Source: Beroe forskalii (Eukaryota > Ctenophora > Nuda > Beroida > Beroidae). Taken from it: a stretch of 64,000 bases of DNA. The stretch is from positions 1-64,000 of the forward strand of contig WFMF01000031.1 in NCBI GenBank assembly GCA_011033025.1, written 5' to 3'. The notes under the pieces were generated by a model that worked only from the letters and a program-made list of their open reading frames with translations, searched no databases and was not told the DNA's origin. The position numbers and the translations under genes are program-made. Below are positions 24,859 to 38,390 of the stretch, one piece after another. How positions within the stretch are numbered: the first letter of the stretch is position 1; the number at the start of each line of letters is the position of its first letter.

Positions 24859-26477
24859 CACTACTCACAATATGTAAGTAGGTAGTGACCCACTTTCTAG
24901 TACCGGATTGTCCCGGATTGTGTAAGTGACTTACTAGGCACTAGGTAGAGGCTCATTTCCAGCTAAATAGACGGGTATTCAGTATTGGAATTTATTGGAT
25001 TTAGTTCTATTTTTTAAATTCTATTGCTTAAAAATACTTTCACATTAAAATCATTTTTCTATCAATTCGAAATTACAAATTAACTATTCAAAAATTCATA
25101 ATTAATTCTAGGAGCATCCAAAAATTCCTGTAACTTCATCGTCAATAATTTCTAAAAATAGGTGCAAATCTTCAGCAGAAATCTTCAGGCCCAAATACTC
25201 AAATAGACGGGATTCTGTAATTACTGTAGCTGTACCCTAGTGTATGTATTGTTATTTGGGGGTTCCAAATTAGAGGGGAGTGGCTTAATCTCATCTTAAC
25301 ATGGCTTTGAAAACTGCTGCAATAATTTCGATTAAGTTAACAGATAAAAGCCATCAAATTTAACCTAAGTCTAACTGCAAAAAGTAAAGGAGAATGCCAC
25401 TGAAAAACCGAAAAAGGAATTTCCAGATTGTTGATTTGATCATGAAAAATGCGAACTCTCTTCCAAACTTTCAGTTGTCTAATTGGATTGGTACCAAATA
25501 ACTGTCCCCCATCGACCAGCGTGGTAAAAATTCCAAAACTGTAAAAGTGTAACTGTGTCCCCAGTCTTGTAACCGTCGTGATTTTCTCTTCCGGATCAGG
25601 ATTTGGATCTGAAGAATAAGACATAACAAACTCTGACCCTTAGGCCACTCTTGTGTTATATCACGGTTTGTACTTATTAGTTATTACCCCCTGCAATAAG
25701 CCCAGTTTTAGGGTATTGGGTACTCATATAGTAATAAGTTGTAACGGCCTACAAAAGGGCCAAGCACTGTTCGGGCGTTGTCGCGGGCGGTACTTTTATT
25801 CTCCTCCGAAGACTCTCTTTGTTGATAACAATGTCGTCGGTCCTTGCTGTGGTGTGCTTCACAATGTTGTGGGGGCGTCAAGGAGTTAGGAACTCTGAGT
25901 TCAATACACATAATATTATAAATGTTTATTGTACATAATCTAATATTTATATGCAATAAGTTTTTGCAGGACTGATCATTTTCCGGCGTCTTACTAGGGC
26001 AGACTTTTTTCTTATAGTTTTTATATTACTTGTCTTAACTAACGACAGATACATTTCAATTTTGTGTATAGTTTGAGAATATTTCATGACGCTAATATAT
26101 AAACTCTTTCTTTGACGCAAACACTTCCTAAATGCTTAAATGATATATTCCGGTATTATTGCTTTATTGATTTAGGATTAATTTTTTTTCAAAATATTCA
26201 ATCTACTCAACATGTTCAATCAATTAATCAACCAGCTTGTGCTCTATTAATCATACCACCTTCGACGATTCCTACTTAACAGATTGTTATCTGAGGCCTG
26301 TGAAAAGTCTTCGGACTGATTATTGAAACTCTTTATTTCTCTGCCTACTACTATTTTCCATCGTTTCCTGATTTTTCAAATTTGAGAATGTAGCAAATTG
26401 AGAACGCAGACCACGGTAGCTATCCCAATCCTCTTACATGAAGTTAAACGCATGTCCCTCTTTTCTGTTATTAACCA

Positions 26478-26983
26478 ATGGAAAATCGAATAGAAAACAC
26501 AGAACAAACCGCTGTGCCAAATAACAGAGCTCCTGCAACTGAAGACTCCCCTAAAACTGAAGACTCCCCCTCTTCCTCTGATAGGAATAGCCACCACCCA
26601 CCCAACAATACCCCCTCCTCCCGACCCCACAACAGAGAACCTACGGGGACATCAGCAACCACTTCACCCAACTCCACTTCGTCACAAGAATCAAGTTCTC
26701 GGGATCATGGGATCAGGGAATCCACTACGTCACAAGAATCCAGTTCTCGGGATCATGGGATCAGGGAATCCAGTACGACTCCGGAGCCTTCCTCGCCCAG
26801 ACAGGCGGTGGCTGCCTTCACCAAAGGCAAGTCCCCCTCCCCCTCCACCAACCCGGACGCAGCCCAGAAGTGGAAGAGGACGAGGATGAAGGTGAAGAGC
26901 TCGATCAAGTTCCAGGAAGCAGGGAAGATCGCCAAACTGAGACAAGCCCTGCAGATCGTCAAGGAGAACTCTATGAAATACAT
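26478..26983 (+). CDS. CNG channel exon 1: disordered Ser/Pro/Thr N-terminus
   Basis: It encodes 168 codons plus two bases. Residues 1-130 are Ser/Thr/Pro/Asn-rich and contain a tandem 48-bp duplication (26682-26729 and 26730-26777, about two mismatches). A basic helix-like tail (KWKRTRMKVKSSIKFQEAGK, then KIAKLRQALQIVKENS) follows. The donor is GTAGGT after CAT; using it avoids the in-frame TAG at 26985-26987, and the leftover AT joins T of exon 2 to give Ile in an unbroken frame. The N-terminal part is poorly conserved in the family, so exon membership rests on frame continuity. Confidence 0.6.
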
Positions 26984-29299
26984 GTAGGTATGCACTGACA
27001 CAGTATGGTTACAGAACTTCGTGATATCAAGTTCAAATTCTAGTTTGGTATTCTTAATGTTCGACCGTTTCCTTTACATCTGTGATTATTCGGCTGAAAG
27101 AACCGTCTACTGATACACAGGTTGGACAGTCAGAATAATAATATAACTTGTTTCTCATGTCTAATGCTCCCATCCTCACATGCTACATTTATAAAGGGGG
27201 GCTTAAAATTTTTATTCAATTTTTGGCCAAAATGGGCTCAAAGAATTTCGACTCTCTTAGTTTCTGCGGAACACTGTTGGTACACGTCCAGGCCATCCTG
27301 GCCATCTTATCCCAAATTCGTGGTTTCCAAAAATGTTAGGGTTGAACCCCCCTCCCCCTTCAAGAGTTTATTGAGCCCATTAGAACCACGTACCTCAAAG
27401 ATATCTAAATCGAATTATAAAAATCCTTGACATTCACTCGGAATAGATTTAATATCGCTACGGAAGATAAAGCAACCTTGATGACAATCATATGAAAGCC
27501 TGTCATGGATAGAGCCCCTCAGTTTACGCACGGTGCTGAAGATAATCTAAGAATCTAATACTTAGTGTGGGACTGCTTAACCTTCTGCTGCATTTGATTC
27601 GGTGACAGGATTGGTTTATGTGCGAGATTAATTTGGGGAGCTCCGATAGGGGTGTATAATATTGTGACACGCAAAATTAATTGCCACCTGAAAGTGACGT
27701 CTCCATCAGTTCTCGTCATGGTTAGTTGATGACGTTGAATCGCATGTTTTTGTGGGTCGGATCGAGGTTCGGGGGTCACATTGAGTCGACAAATGGGGGC
27801 TTATGGAAGGTAGATCACCTGCGATGGCTGCCAGTTCGAACCTTGACAGTTGATTACTGGGGATTCATTTCACATCTGACTGCGCTGTGCAAATCTTGCT
27901 GTGTTTCATGTTCCCACGTCACACCCGTATTTTAATTTAAGCCAGCGTTCGCTGATTGGTAGGGGTTTTCATAAAGCTCGCCATGTTTACGAGTATTCTG
28001 CTCTCCACTCTTAAGCTCTCCCGGTAGGTGGTCCTTCTATAGTTAGATGTTCTGTGATCCATTATTTTAGATATTGAATGCGAGTCGGGGGGCAAGCTCC
28101 GCGTGCAAGGGGGTCAGGAAAAGATCCTTCGGAATCCTTCTTTTCTGTTAAACGCCACCTCGAGGAAATATCTTCTTGAGTTTTCTGCACCACAGATATT
28201 ATTTCTTCATTTCAATCTTCACAAATCCTTATATTTTCAGTAACGCTCTGGCTAAAGAGAAAATAATGGACGACGAGGACCCGTTTATTTTGCAGCATTT
28301 CAACGAGAAAGCTAAATCAAAGAAATCACAACCCACTACTAACAAGGTAAGGGCAGTGAGTTTACTGACTGTTTCTTGGATTGATTCAGTCGGAGTAAGC
28401 CAATGATTTGAAGCCCGTTGATCCTGGGGATTGTAGCTCTAAAAAGTACCTAGCCAGTAGGAGGTATTTTTTCGATCACATGATCCCACAGAAAGTGGGA
28501 GCTGCTTCTGTTTCCAACCCCAGTTCTTTCCTCAGGTCGGTAACGAGGAACAGCTAGGAGCATTTGTTGTCGACCCCGCTGGAGACCTATTCTTCTTCAC
28601 TCAGGTTAGTAAAAGCTGATGAAGCCGATCCTTGTATTTGTAGAGTTTCCCTATGCCATTCCAATATGCTCAAACTTCAGCAAATCCATGGTGGAATTTT
28701 GAATGAACAATCTCACGAATTATGCTGCCTCTTGATAATCATTGATTATCATTGATTGATTGAAACACTCGTGTGGGCACCGCTAAGGGCTTCTCAATAT
28801 ATATTCCAGGGCCTGGTGACTCTGGCGATGCTCTACAACCTGGTGTCGTGTATTCTCCGGATGACCTTTGTTGAGTTCGAGGATTCCAACAAGTTCCTAA
28901 TCTTCTCCCTGGACGTGCTCAGCGACTCCATCTACCTCCTCGACTTCTTTATCCGCTTCAGAACCGGATATCTAGACGACGGAATACTGGTAACTGTAAT
29001 TAAATGTGTATCTTGTGCTTTAGCATCAAGTTGAATCACAGACCAGACCTGCATGGCAAGATGGTTATCCCGGGATTTCTAGGGATGATTATTCCCGAAG
29101 AACCCTTTTTCATCCCCATGATTTCTACATGAAAAAACTGCCCTTCTCGATTCCGTTGGCTTGGAGTCACTCCCTCTGCACTTCAGGTTACAGATCTGAG
29201 TAAGATTAAGAAGAACTACATGTCGACCTTCTCCTTCACTCTGGATTTGATTGCAGTGTTACCAGTGTGTTTCACCTACGGTCTGGTCACGGAGCTTTG
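26478..29299 (+). CDS. Cyclic-nucleotide-gated channel, alpha-like; N-terminus to S3 in five exons
   Basis: Five exons with GT-AG borders and matching phases encode the first ~320 residues of a CNG channel, a plasma-membrane cation channel opened by cGMP or cAMP in sensory cells. Exons: 26478-26983, 28241-28346, 28536-28604, 28810-28989 and 29187-about 29299. After a long disordered N-terminus come FVVDPAGDLFFFTQ (pre-S1), S1 (LAMLYNLVSCILRM), S2 (LIFSLDVLSDSIYLLDFFIR), RFRTGYLDDGIL, and S3 (FTLDLIAVLPVCFTYG). The phrase RFRTGYL..G is characteristic of CNGA rather than CNGB or HCN. S4, pore, C-linker and the nucleotide-binding domain are absent from the window: the next 8.5 kb is minisatellite and nothing recognisable follows. 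The start ATG has a good context (ACCAATGG). Confidence 0.85.
28241..28346 (+). CDS. CNG channel exon 2
   Basis: Acceptor TATTTTCAG at 28240, donor AAG|GTAAGG at 28346/28347. It encodes NALAKEKIMDDEDPFILQHF and then a Lys/Ser-rich linker ending TTNK, a cytoplasmic pre-S1 segment. Enters in phase 2, leaves in phase 0. Confidence 0.7.
28536..28604 (+). CDS. CNG channel exon 3 (pre-S1 VVDP motif)
   Basis: Acceptor TTTCCTCAG, donor CAG|GTTAGT, 23 codons, phase 0 at both ends. It reads VGNEEQLGAFVVDPAGDLFF then FTQ; the VDP motif just before S1 is a CNGA signature. Confidence 0.8.
28810..28989 (+). CDS. CNG channel exon 4 (S1-S2)
   Basis: Acceptor ATATTCCAG, donor CTG|GTAACT, exactly 60 codons. 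It contains S1, the short extracellular loop (FEDSNKF) and S2 with the cytosolic RFRTGYLDDGIL turn. GC-rich third positions contrast with the AT-rich introns. Confidence 0.9.
29187..29299 (+). CDS. CNG channel exon 5 (S3), donor tentative
   Basis: Acceptor CTGCACTTCAG. It reads VTDLSKIKKNYMSTFSFTLD and then S3 LIAVLPVCFTYGLVTE. The most likely donor is GTAAAC at 29300; the frame without splicing reaches TAG at about 29338. About 360 bases of intron-like sequence follow before the minisatellite begins. Confidence 0.75.
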
Positions 29300-29661
29300 T
29301 AAACACTCAACTTACTACCTCTTAACATCACAAAGTTAGTAGGAAAATGAGGTTTCTAAGTCGTCAAAGTGACACTTTGAGCTGTAAAAAGGGCATCATA
29401 CCTTCATATCATCTTGTAGGTCTTAAAAAATTCTGCTTATTTCTTTGGACATTGAGAATGAATTTCAGTTCTCTCGAAGTGTCGTATTCATGAGAGAATT
29501 TATCGTCTTTTAGCCTGCCAAAAAGGATCGAGTGAAATTTTTAAAGAAATTTGCACTACAATATGAGTGTTCATAATAATCTAAAAGAATATGATAATTA
29601 TCAATAATTAAGTGCCCTAATTACCTCAGCCTACTTGATCCTCCCTTCTTTGTTGGCTTAT

Positions 29662-32600
29662 CAACAAGGCATACGCTGACACTGGTGTCAAGGCATACGC
29701 TGACACTGGTTTCAAGGCATTCGCTGACACTGGTGTCAAGACCTTCACTGACACTGGTGTCAATACCTACACTGACACTGGTGTCAAGGCATTTGCTGAC
29801 ACTGGTGTCAAGGCATACGCTGACACTGGTGTCAAGGCATTCGCTGACACTGGTGTCAAGGCATACGCTGACACTGGTGTCAAGGCATACGCTGACACTG
29901 GTGTCAAGGCATTCACTGACACTAGTGTCAAGGCATACGCTGACACTGGTGTCAAGGCATACGCTGACACTGGTGTCAAGGCATTTGCTGACACTGGTGT
30001 CAAGGGATACGCTGACACCAGTGTCAAGGCATACGCTGACACTGGTGTCAAGGCATACGCTGACACTGGTGTCAAGGCATACGCTGACACTGGTGTCAAG
30101 GCATTCGCTGACACTAGTGTCAAGGGATACGCTGACACTGGTGTCAAGGCATACGCTGACACTGGTGTCAAGGCATACGCTGACACTGGTGTCAAGGCAT
30201 ACGCTGACACTGGTGTCAAGGCATACGCTGACACTGGTGTCAAGGCATTCGCTGACACTGGTGTCAAGGCATACACTGACACTGGTGTCAAGGCATACGC
30301 TGACACTGGTGTCAAGGCATACGCTGACACTGGTGTCAAGGCATACGCTGACACTGATGTCAAGGCATACGCTGACACTGGTGTCAAGGCATACGCTGAC
30401 ACTGGTGTCAAGGCATACGCTGACACTGGTGTCAAGGCATACGCTGACACTGGTGTCAAGGCATACGCTGACACTGGTGTCAAGGCATATGCTGACACTG
30501 GTGTCAAGGCATACGCTGACACTGGTGTCAAGGCATTCGCTGACACTGGTGTCAAGGCATACGCTGACACTGGTGTCAAGGCATACGCTGACACTGGTCT
30601 CAAGGCATTCGCTGAAACTGGTGTCAAGGCATATACTGTTACTTGTATCAAGGCATACGCTGACACTGGTCTCAAGGCATACGCTGACACTGGTGTCAAG
30701 CATAGGCTGACACCGGTGTCAAGGCATACGCTGACACTGGTGTCAAGGCATACGCTGACACTGGTGTCAAGGCATACGCTGACACTGGTGTCAAGGCATA
30801 CGCTGATGTCAAGGCATACGCTGACACTGGTGTCAAGGCATACGCTGACACTGATGTCAAGGCATACGCTGACACTGGTGTCAAGGCATACGCTGACACT
30901 GGTGTCAAGGCATACACTGACACTGGTGTCAAGGCATTCGCTGACACTGGTGTCAAGGCATACGCTGACACTGGTGTCAAGACCTATACTGACACTGGTG
31001 TCAAGGCATTCGCTGACACTAGTGTCAAGGCATACGCTGACACTGGTGTCAAGGCATACGCTGACACTGGTGTCAAGGGATACGCTGACACTGGTGTCAA
31101 GGCATACGCTGACACTGGTGTCAAGGCATACGCTGACACTGGTGTCAAGGCATACGCTGACACTGGTGTCAAGGCATACGCTGACACTGGTGTCAAGGCA
31201 TACGCTGACACTGGTGTCAAGGCATACGCTGACACTGGTGTCAAGGCATACACTGACACTGGTGTCAAGGCATACGCTGACACTGGTGTCAAGGCATACG
31301 CTGACACTGGTGTCAAGGCATACGCTGACACTGGTGTCAAGGCATTCGCTGACACTGGTGTCAAGGCATACGCTGACACTGGTGTCAAGGCATACGCTGA
31401 CACTGGTGTCAAGGCATACGCTGACACTGGTGTCAAGGCATACGCTGACACTGGTGTCAAGGCATACGCTGACACTGGTGTCAAGGCATACGCTGACACT
31501 GGTGTCAAGGCATACGCTGACACTGGTGTCAAGGCATACGCTGACACCGTTGTCAAGGCATACGCTGACACTGGTGTCAAGGCATACGCTGACACTGGTG
31601 TCAAGGCATACGCTGACACTGATGACAAGGCATACGCTGACACTGGTGTCAAGGTATTTGCTGACACTGGTGTCAAGGCATACGCTGACACTGGTGTCAA
31701 GGCATACGCTGACACTGGTGTCAAGGCATACGCTGACACCGGTGTCAAGGCATACGCTGACACCGGTGTCAAGGCATACGCTGACACTGGTGTCAAGGCA
31801 TACGCTGACACTGGTGTCAAGGCATACGCTGACACTGGTGTCAAGGCATACGCTGACACTGGTGTCAAGGCATACGCTGACACTGGTGTCAAGGCATACA
31901 CTGACACTGGTGTCAAGGCATACGCTGACACTGGTGTCAAGGCATACGCTGACACTGGTGTCAAGGCATACGCTGACACTGATGTCAAGGCATACGCTGA
32001 CACTGGTGTCAAGGCATACGCTGACACTGGTGTCAAGGCATACGCTGACACTGGTGTCAAGGCATACGCTGACACTGGTGTCAAGGCATACGCTGACACT
32101 GGTGTCAAGGCATACGCTGACACTGGTGTCAAGGCATACGCTGACACTGGTGTCAAGGCATACGCTGACACTGGTGTCAAGGCATGCGTTGACACTGGTG
32201 TCAAGACATTCGCTGACACTGGTGTCAAGGCATACGCTGACACTTGTATCAAGGCATACGCTGACACTGGTGTCAACTGTCAAGGCATACGCTGACACTG
32301 GTGTCAAGGCATACGTTGATACTGGTGTCAAGGCAATCGCTGACACGGGTGTCAAGGTATTCGCTGACACTGGTGTCAAGGCATTCGCTGACACTGGTGT
32401 CAAGGCAATAGCTGACACTGGTGTCAAGGCATTCGCTTACACTGGTGTCAAGGCATACGCTGACACTTGTATCAAGGCATGTGCTGACACTGGTGTCAAG
32501 GCATACGCTGACACTGGTGTCAAGGCATTCGCTGACACTGGTGTCAAGGCATACGCTGACACTGGTGTCAAAGCATACTACTGACACTGGTGTCAAGGCA

Positions 32601-35600
32601 TACGCTGACACTGGTGTCAAGGCATACGCTGACACTGGTGTCAAGGCATACGCTGACACTGGTGTCAAGGCATACGCTGACACTGGTGTCAAGGCATTCG
32701 CTGACACTGGTGTCAAGGCATTCGGCGACACTGGTGTCAAGGCATACGCTGACACTGGTGTCAAGGCATACGCTGACACTGGTGTCACGGCATTCGCTGA
32801 CACTGGTGTCAAGGCATACGCTGACACTGGTGTCAAGGCATACGCTGACACTGGTGTCAAGGCATACGCTGACACTGGTGTCAAGGCATACGCTGACACT
32901 GGTGTCAAGGCATACGCGACACTGGTGTCAAGGCATACGCTGACACTGGTGTCAAGGCATACACTGACACTGGTGTCAAGGCATTCGCTGACACTGGTGT
33001 CAAGGCATACGCTGACACTGGTGTCAAGGCATACGCTGACACTGGTGTCAAGGCATACGCTGACACTGGTGTCAAGACATTCGCTGACACTGGTGTCAAG
33101 GCATTCCCTGACACTGGTGTCAAGGCATACGCTGACACTGGTGTCAAGGCATACGCTGATACTGGTGTCAAGGCATACGCTGACACTGGTGTCAAGGCAT
33201 ACGTAGTCACTGATGTCAAGGCATACGTAGTCACTGGTTTCAAGTCATACGCTGACACTGATGTCAAGGCATACTGGTGTCAAGGCTTACGCTGACACTA
33301 GTGTCAAGGCCTATGCTGACACTGATGTCAATGCATTCACTGACACTGGTGTCAAGGCATATGCTGACACTGGTGTCAAGGAATACACTGATACTGATGT
33401 CAACTGTCAAGGCATACGCTGACACTGGTGTCAAGGCATACGCTGACACTGGTGTCAAGGCATACCTGACACTGGTGTCAAGGCATACGCTGACACTAGT
33501 GTCAAGGCATACGCTGACACCGGTGTCAAGACATACGCTGACACCGGTGTGAAAGCATACGCTGACACTGGTGTCAAGGCACTTGCTGACACTGGTGTCA
33601 AGGCACTCGCTGACACTGGTGTCAAGGCACTCGCTGACACCGGTGTCAAGGCAAACGCTGACACTGGTGTCAAGGCATACGCAGCTGACACTGGTGTCAA
33701 GACATGACACTGGTGTCAAGGCATACGCTGACACTGGTGTCAAGGCATACGTTGACACTGGTGTCAAGGCATACGCTGACACTGGTGTCAAGGCATACGC
33801 TGACACTGGTGTCAAGGCATACGCTGACACTGGTGTCAAGGCATACGCTGACACTGGTGTCAAGGCATACGCTGACACTGGTGTCAAGGCATACGCTGAC
33901 ACTGGTGTCAAGGCATACGCTGACACTGGTGTCAAGGCATACGCTGACACTGGTGTCAAGGCATACGCTGACACTGGTGTCAAGGCATACGCTGACACTG
34001 GTGTCAAGGCATACGCTGACACTGGTGTCAAGGCATACGCTGACACTGGTGTCAAGGCATACGCTGACACTGGTGTCAAGGCATACGCTGACACTGGTGT
34101 CAAGGCATACGCTGACACTGGTGTCAAGGCATTCGCTGACACTGGTGTCAAGGCATACGCTGACACTGGTGTCAAGGCATACGCTGACACTGGTGTCAAG
34201 GCATTCGCTGACACTGGTGTCAAGGCATACGCTGACACTGGTGTCAAGGCATACGCTGACACTGGTGTCAAGGCATACGCTGACACTGGTGTCAAGGCAT
34301 ACGCTGACACTGGTGTCAAGGCATACGCTGACACTGATGTCAAGGCATACGCTGACACTGGTGTCAAGGCATACGCTGACACTGGTGTCAAGGCATACGC
34401 TGACACTGGTGTCAAGGCATACGCTGACACTGGTGTCAAGGCCAACGCTGACACTGATGGCGAGGCATACGCTGACACTGGTGTCAAGGCATATGCTGAC
34501 ACTGGTGTCAAGGCATACGCTGACACTGGTGTCAAGGCATACGCTGACACTGGTGTCAAGGCATACGCTGACACTGGTGTCAAGGCATACGCTGACACTG
34601 GTGTCAAGGCATACGCTGACACTGGTGTCAAGGCATACGCTGACACTGGTGTCAAGGCATACGCTGACACTGGTGTCAAGGCATACGCTGACACTGGTGT
34701 CAAGGCATACGCTGACACTGGTGTCAAGCATCAACACTGGTGTCATTCATACTGACACACTGGTGTCAAGGCATACGCTGACACTGGTGTCAAGGCATAC
34801 GCTGACACTGGTGTCAAGGCATACGCTGACACTGGTGTCAAGGCATACGCTGACACTGGTGTCAAGGCATACGACACGGTGTCAAGGCATACGCTGACAC
34901 TGGTGTCAAGGCATACGCTGACACTGGTGTCAAGGCATACGCTGACACTGGTGTCAAGGCATACGCTGACACTGGTGTCAAGGCATACGCTGACACTGGT
35001 GTCAAGACCTACACTGACACTGGTGTCAAGGCATTCGCTGACACTGGTGTCAAGGCATACGCTGACACTGGTGTCAAGGCATACGCTGACACTGGATGTC
35101 AAGGCATACGCTGACACTGGTGTCAAGGCATACGCTGACACTGGTGTCAAGGCATACGCTGACACTGGTGTCAAGGCATTCGCTGACACTGGTGTCAAGG
35201 CATACGCTGACACTGGTGTCACTGACACTGGTGTCAAGGCATACGCTGACACTGGTGTCAAGGCATACGCTGACACTGGTGTCAAGGCATACGCTGACAC
35301 TGGTGTCAAGGCATACGCTGACACTGGTGTCAAGGCATACGCTGACACTGGTGTCAAGGCATACGCTGACACTGGTGTCAAGGCATATGCTGACACTGGT
35401 GTCAAGGCATATTTTGACACTGATGTCAAAGCAAACGCTGACACTGGTATCATAGCATACGCTGACACTGGTGTCAAAGCATACGCTGACATTGGTGTCA
35501 AGGCATACGCTGACACTGGTGTCAAGGCATACGCTGACACTGGTGTCAAGGCATTCGCTAACAATTGTGTCAAGGCATACTGACATTGGTTTCAAGGAAT

Positions 35601-38166
35601 ACGCTGACACTGGTGTCAAGGCATACGCTGACACTGGTGTCAAGGCATACGCTGACACTGATGTCAAGGCATACGCTGACACTGATGTCAAGGCATACGC
35701 TGACACTGGTGTCAAGGCATACGCTGACACTGGTGTCAAGGCATACGCTGACACTGGTGTCAAGGCATACGCTGACACTGGTGTCAAGGCATACGCTGAC
35801 ACTGGTGTCAAGGCATACGCTGACACTGGTGTCAAGGCATACGCTGACACTGGTGTCAAGGCATACGCTGACACTGGTGTCAAGGCATACGCTGACACTG
35901 GTGTCAAGGCATACGCTGACACTGGTGTCAAGGCATACGCTGACACTGGTGTCAAGGCATACGCTGACACTGGTGTCAAGGCATACGCTGACACTGGTGT
36001 CAAGGCATACGCTGACACTGGTGTCAAGGCATACGCTGACACTGGTGTCAAGGCATTCGCTGACACTGGTGTCAAGGCATACGCTGACACTGGTGTCAAG
36101 GCATACGCTGACACTGGTGTCAAGGCATACGCTGACACTAGTGTCAAGGCATACGCTGACACTGGTGTCAAGGCATTCGCTGACACTGGTGTCAAGGCAT
36201 ACGCTGACACTGGTGTCAAGGCATACGCTGACACTGGTGTCAAGGCATACGCTGACACTGGTGTCAAGGCATACGCTGACACTGGTGTCAAGGCATACGC
36301 TGACACTGGTGTCAAGGCATACGCTGACACCGGTGTCAAGGCATACGCTGACACTGATGTCAAGGCATACGCTGACACTGGTGTCAAGGCATACGCTGAC
36401 ACTGGTGTCAAGGCATATACTGACACTGATGTCAAGGCATACGCTGACACTGGTGTCAAGGCATACGCTGACACTGGTGTCAAGGCATACGCTGACACTG
36501 GTGTCAAGGCATACGCTGACACTGGTGTCAAGGCATACGCTGACACTGGTGTCAAGGCATACGCTGACACTGGTGTCAAGGCATACGCTGACACTGGTGT
36601 CAAGGCATACGCTGACACTGGTGTCAAGGCATACGCTGACACTGGTGTCAAGGCATACGCTGACACTGGTGTCAAGGCATACGCTGACACTGGTGTCAAG
36701 GCATACGCTGACACTGGTGTCAAGGCATACGCTGACACTAGTGTCAAGGCATACGCTGACACTGGTGTCAAGGCATACGCTGACACTGGTGTCAAGGCAT
36801 ACGCTGACACTGGTGTCAAGGCATACGCTGACACTGGTGTCAAGGCATACGCTGACACTGGTGTCAAGGCATACGCTGACACTGGTGTCAAGGCATACGC
36901 TGACACTGGTGTCAAGGCATACGCTGACACTGGTGTCAAGGCATACGCTGACACTGGTGTCAAGGCATTCGCTGACACTGGTGTCAAGGCATACGCTGAC
37001 ACTGGTGTCAAGGCATACGCTGACACTGGTGTCAAGGCATACGCTGACGCACTGGTGTCAAGGTGTCACGCTGACACTGGTGTCAAGGCATACGCTGACA
37101 CTGATGTCAAGGCATACGCTGACACTGACACTGGTGTCAAGGCATACGCTGACACTGGTGTCAAGGCATACGCTGACACTGGTGTCAAGGCATTCGCTGA
37201 CACTAGTGTCAAGGGAAACGCTGACACTGGTGTCAAGGCATTTGCTGACACTAGTGTCAAGGCATACGCTGACACTGATGTCAAGGCATACGGTGACACA
37301 GATGTCAAGGCATAACCGACACTGATGTCAAGGCACACGCTGACACTGATGTCAAGGCATACGCTGACACTGGTGTCAAGGCATACGCTGACACTGGTGT
37401 CAAGGCATACGCTGACACTGGTGTCAAGGCATACGCTGACACTAGTGTCAAGGCATACGCTGACACTGGTGTCAAGGCATACGCTGACACTGGTGTCAAG
37501 GCATACGCTGACACTAGTGTCAAGGCATTCGCTGACACTGGTGTCAAGGCATACGCTGACACTGGTGTCAAGGCATACGCTGACACTGGTGTCAAGGCAT
37601 ACGCTGACACTGGTGTCAAGGCATACGCTGACACTGGTGTCAAGGCATACGCTGACACTGGTGTCAAGGCATACGCTGACACTGGTGTCAAGGCATTCGC
37701 TGACACTGGTGTCAAGGCATACGCTGACACTGGTGTCAAGGCATACGCTGACACTGATGTCAAGGCATTCGCTGACACTGGTGTCAAGGCATACGCTGAC
37801 ACTGGTGTCAAGGCATACGCTGACACTGACACTAGTGTCAAGGCATACGCTGACACTGGTGTCAAGACTACACTGACACTGGTGTCAAGGCATTCGCTGA
37901 CACTAGTGTCAAGGGATACGCTGACACCGGTGTCAAGGCATACGCTGACACTGATGTCAAGGCATACGCTGACACTGGTGTCAAGGCATACGCTGACACT
38001 GGTGTCAAGGCATACGCTGACACTGGTGTCCAGACCTATAAGCTGACACTGGTGTCAAGGGATCTAAATCGGCTGACACATGATGGCAAATGCTAAGCTG
38101 ACAACTGCCGTGTCAAGGCATACGCTAGACAATGTTGTCAGGACATACACTGACACTGGTGTCAGC
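29662..38166 (+). repeat. Giant 24-bp minisatellite array A (about 350 units)
   Basis: The unit is the 14-mer TGACACTGGTGTCA plus the 10-base spacer AGGCATACGC. The 14-mer is a near-perfect palindrome with half-sites TGACAC/GTGTCA, and becomes perfect in variants with centre TA or CG. Most units are identical; recurrent variants are ATTCGC for ATACGC, ACACTGATGTCA, and GACCTACAC. Small indels shift the phase in places (for example near 30719, 32279, 33275, 33707, 37050). Because 24 is a multiple of three, two frames per strand stay open for hundreds of codons; the third frame on each strand has a stop in every unit. The array degrades after about 38030. Confidence 0.97.
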
Positions 38167-38390
38167 CGTACAGCAAGGATCTACACTGGAGTTCACCATG
38201 GTTGAGCATATAGACACCCCATTACTACGACGAAAGTTGGCTTTATACCTCTGTCTATTGGAAATGTTTCCTTGCGTTTGACAATTGATGCTCACACAGT
38301 ACTATTTAATTTCCAGTTTGATGTTATATGGCTAGTCTTTATGTGAGGGCAGACGGAAGAATAGACCATCAAAGCACAGCTCACCGGACT
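38167..38390. other. Short unique-looking stretch after array A
   Basis: No repeat unit and no exon recognised. Confidence 0.3.

Larger units (their letters stand above)
23299..26477. other. Gene-poor stretch upstream of the CNG channel gene
   Basis: No conserved exon. It contains two perfect hairpins (listed separately) and a short tandem GATGTGGCGTGAT at 24636-24700. The distal promoter of the CNG gene should lie at the right-hand end, but no core element is obvious. Confidence 0.3.

Noticed and set aside
25337-25624. 95-codon minus-strand frame with a coding-like start (MSYSSDPNPDPEEKITTV)
   Set aside because: Plausible composition but no recognised family, weak start context and no convincing donor; not enough to call.
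29767-32427. 886-codon minus-strand frame and other long frames in the 24-bp arrays
   Set aside because: Both strands and several frames are open together because the period is a multiple of three; frames break at indels and start at chance ATGs.
29662-38166. CRISPR-like array
   Set aside because: Repeats are contiguous 24-bp units without unique spacers, in a genome with introns.
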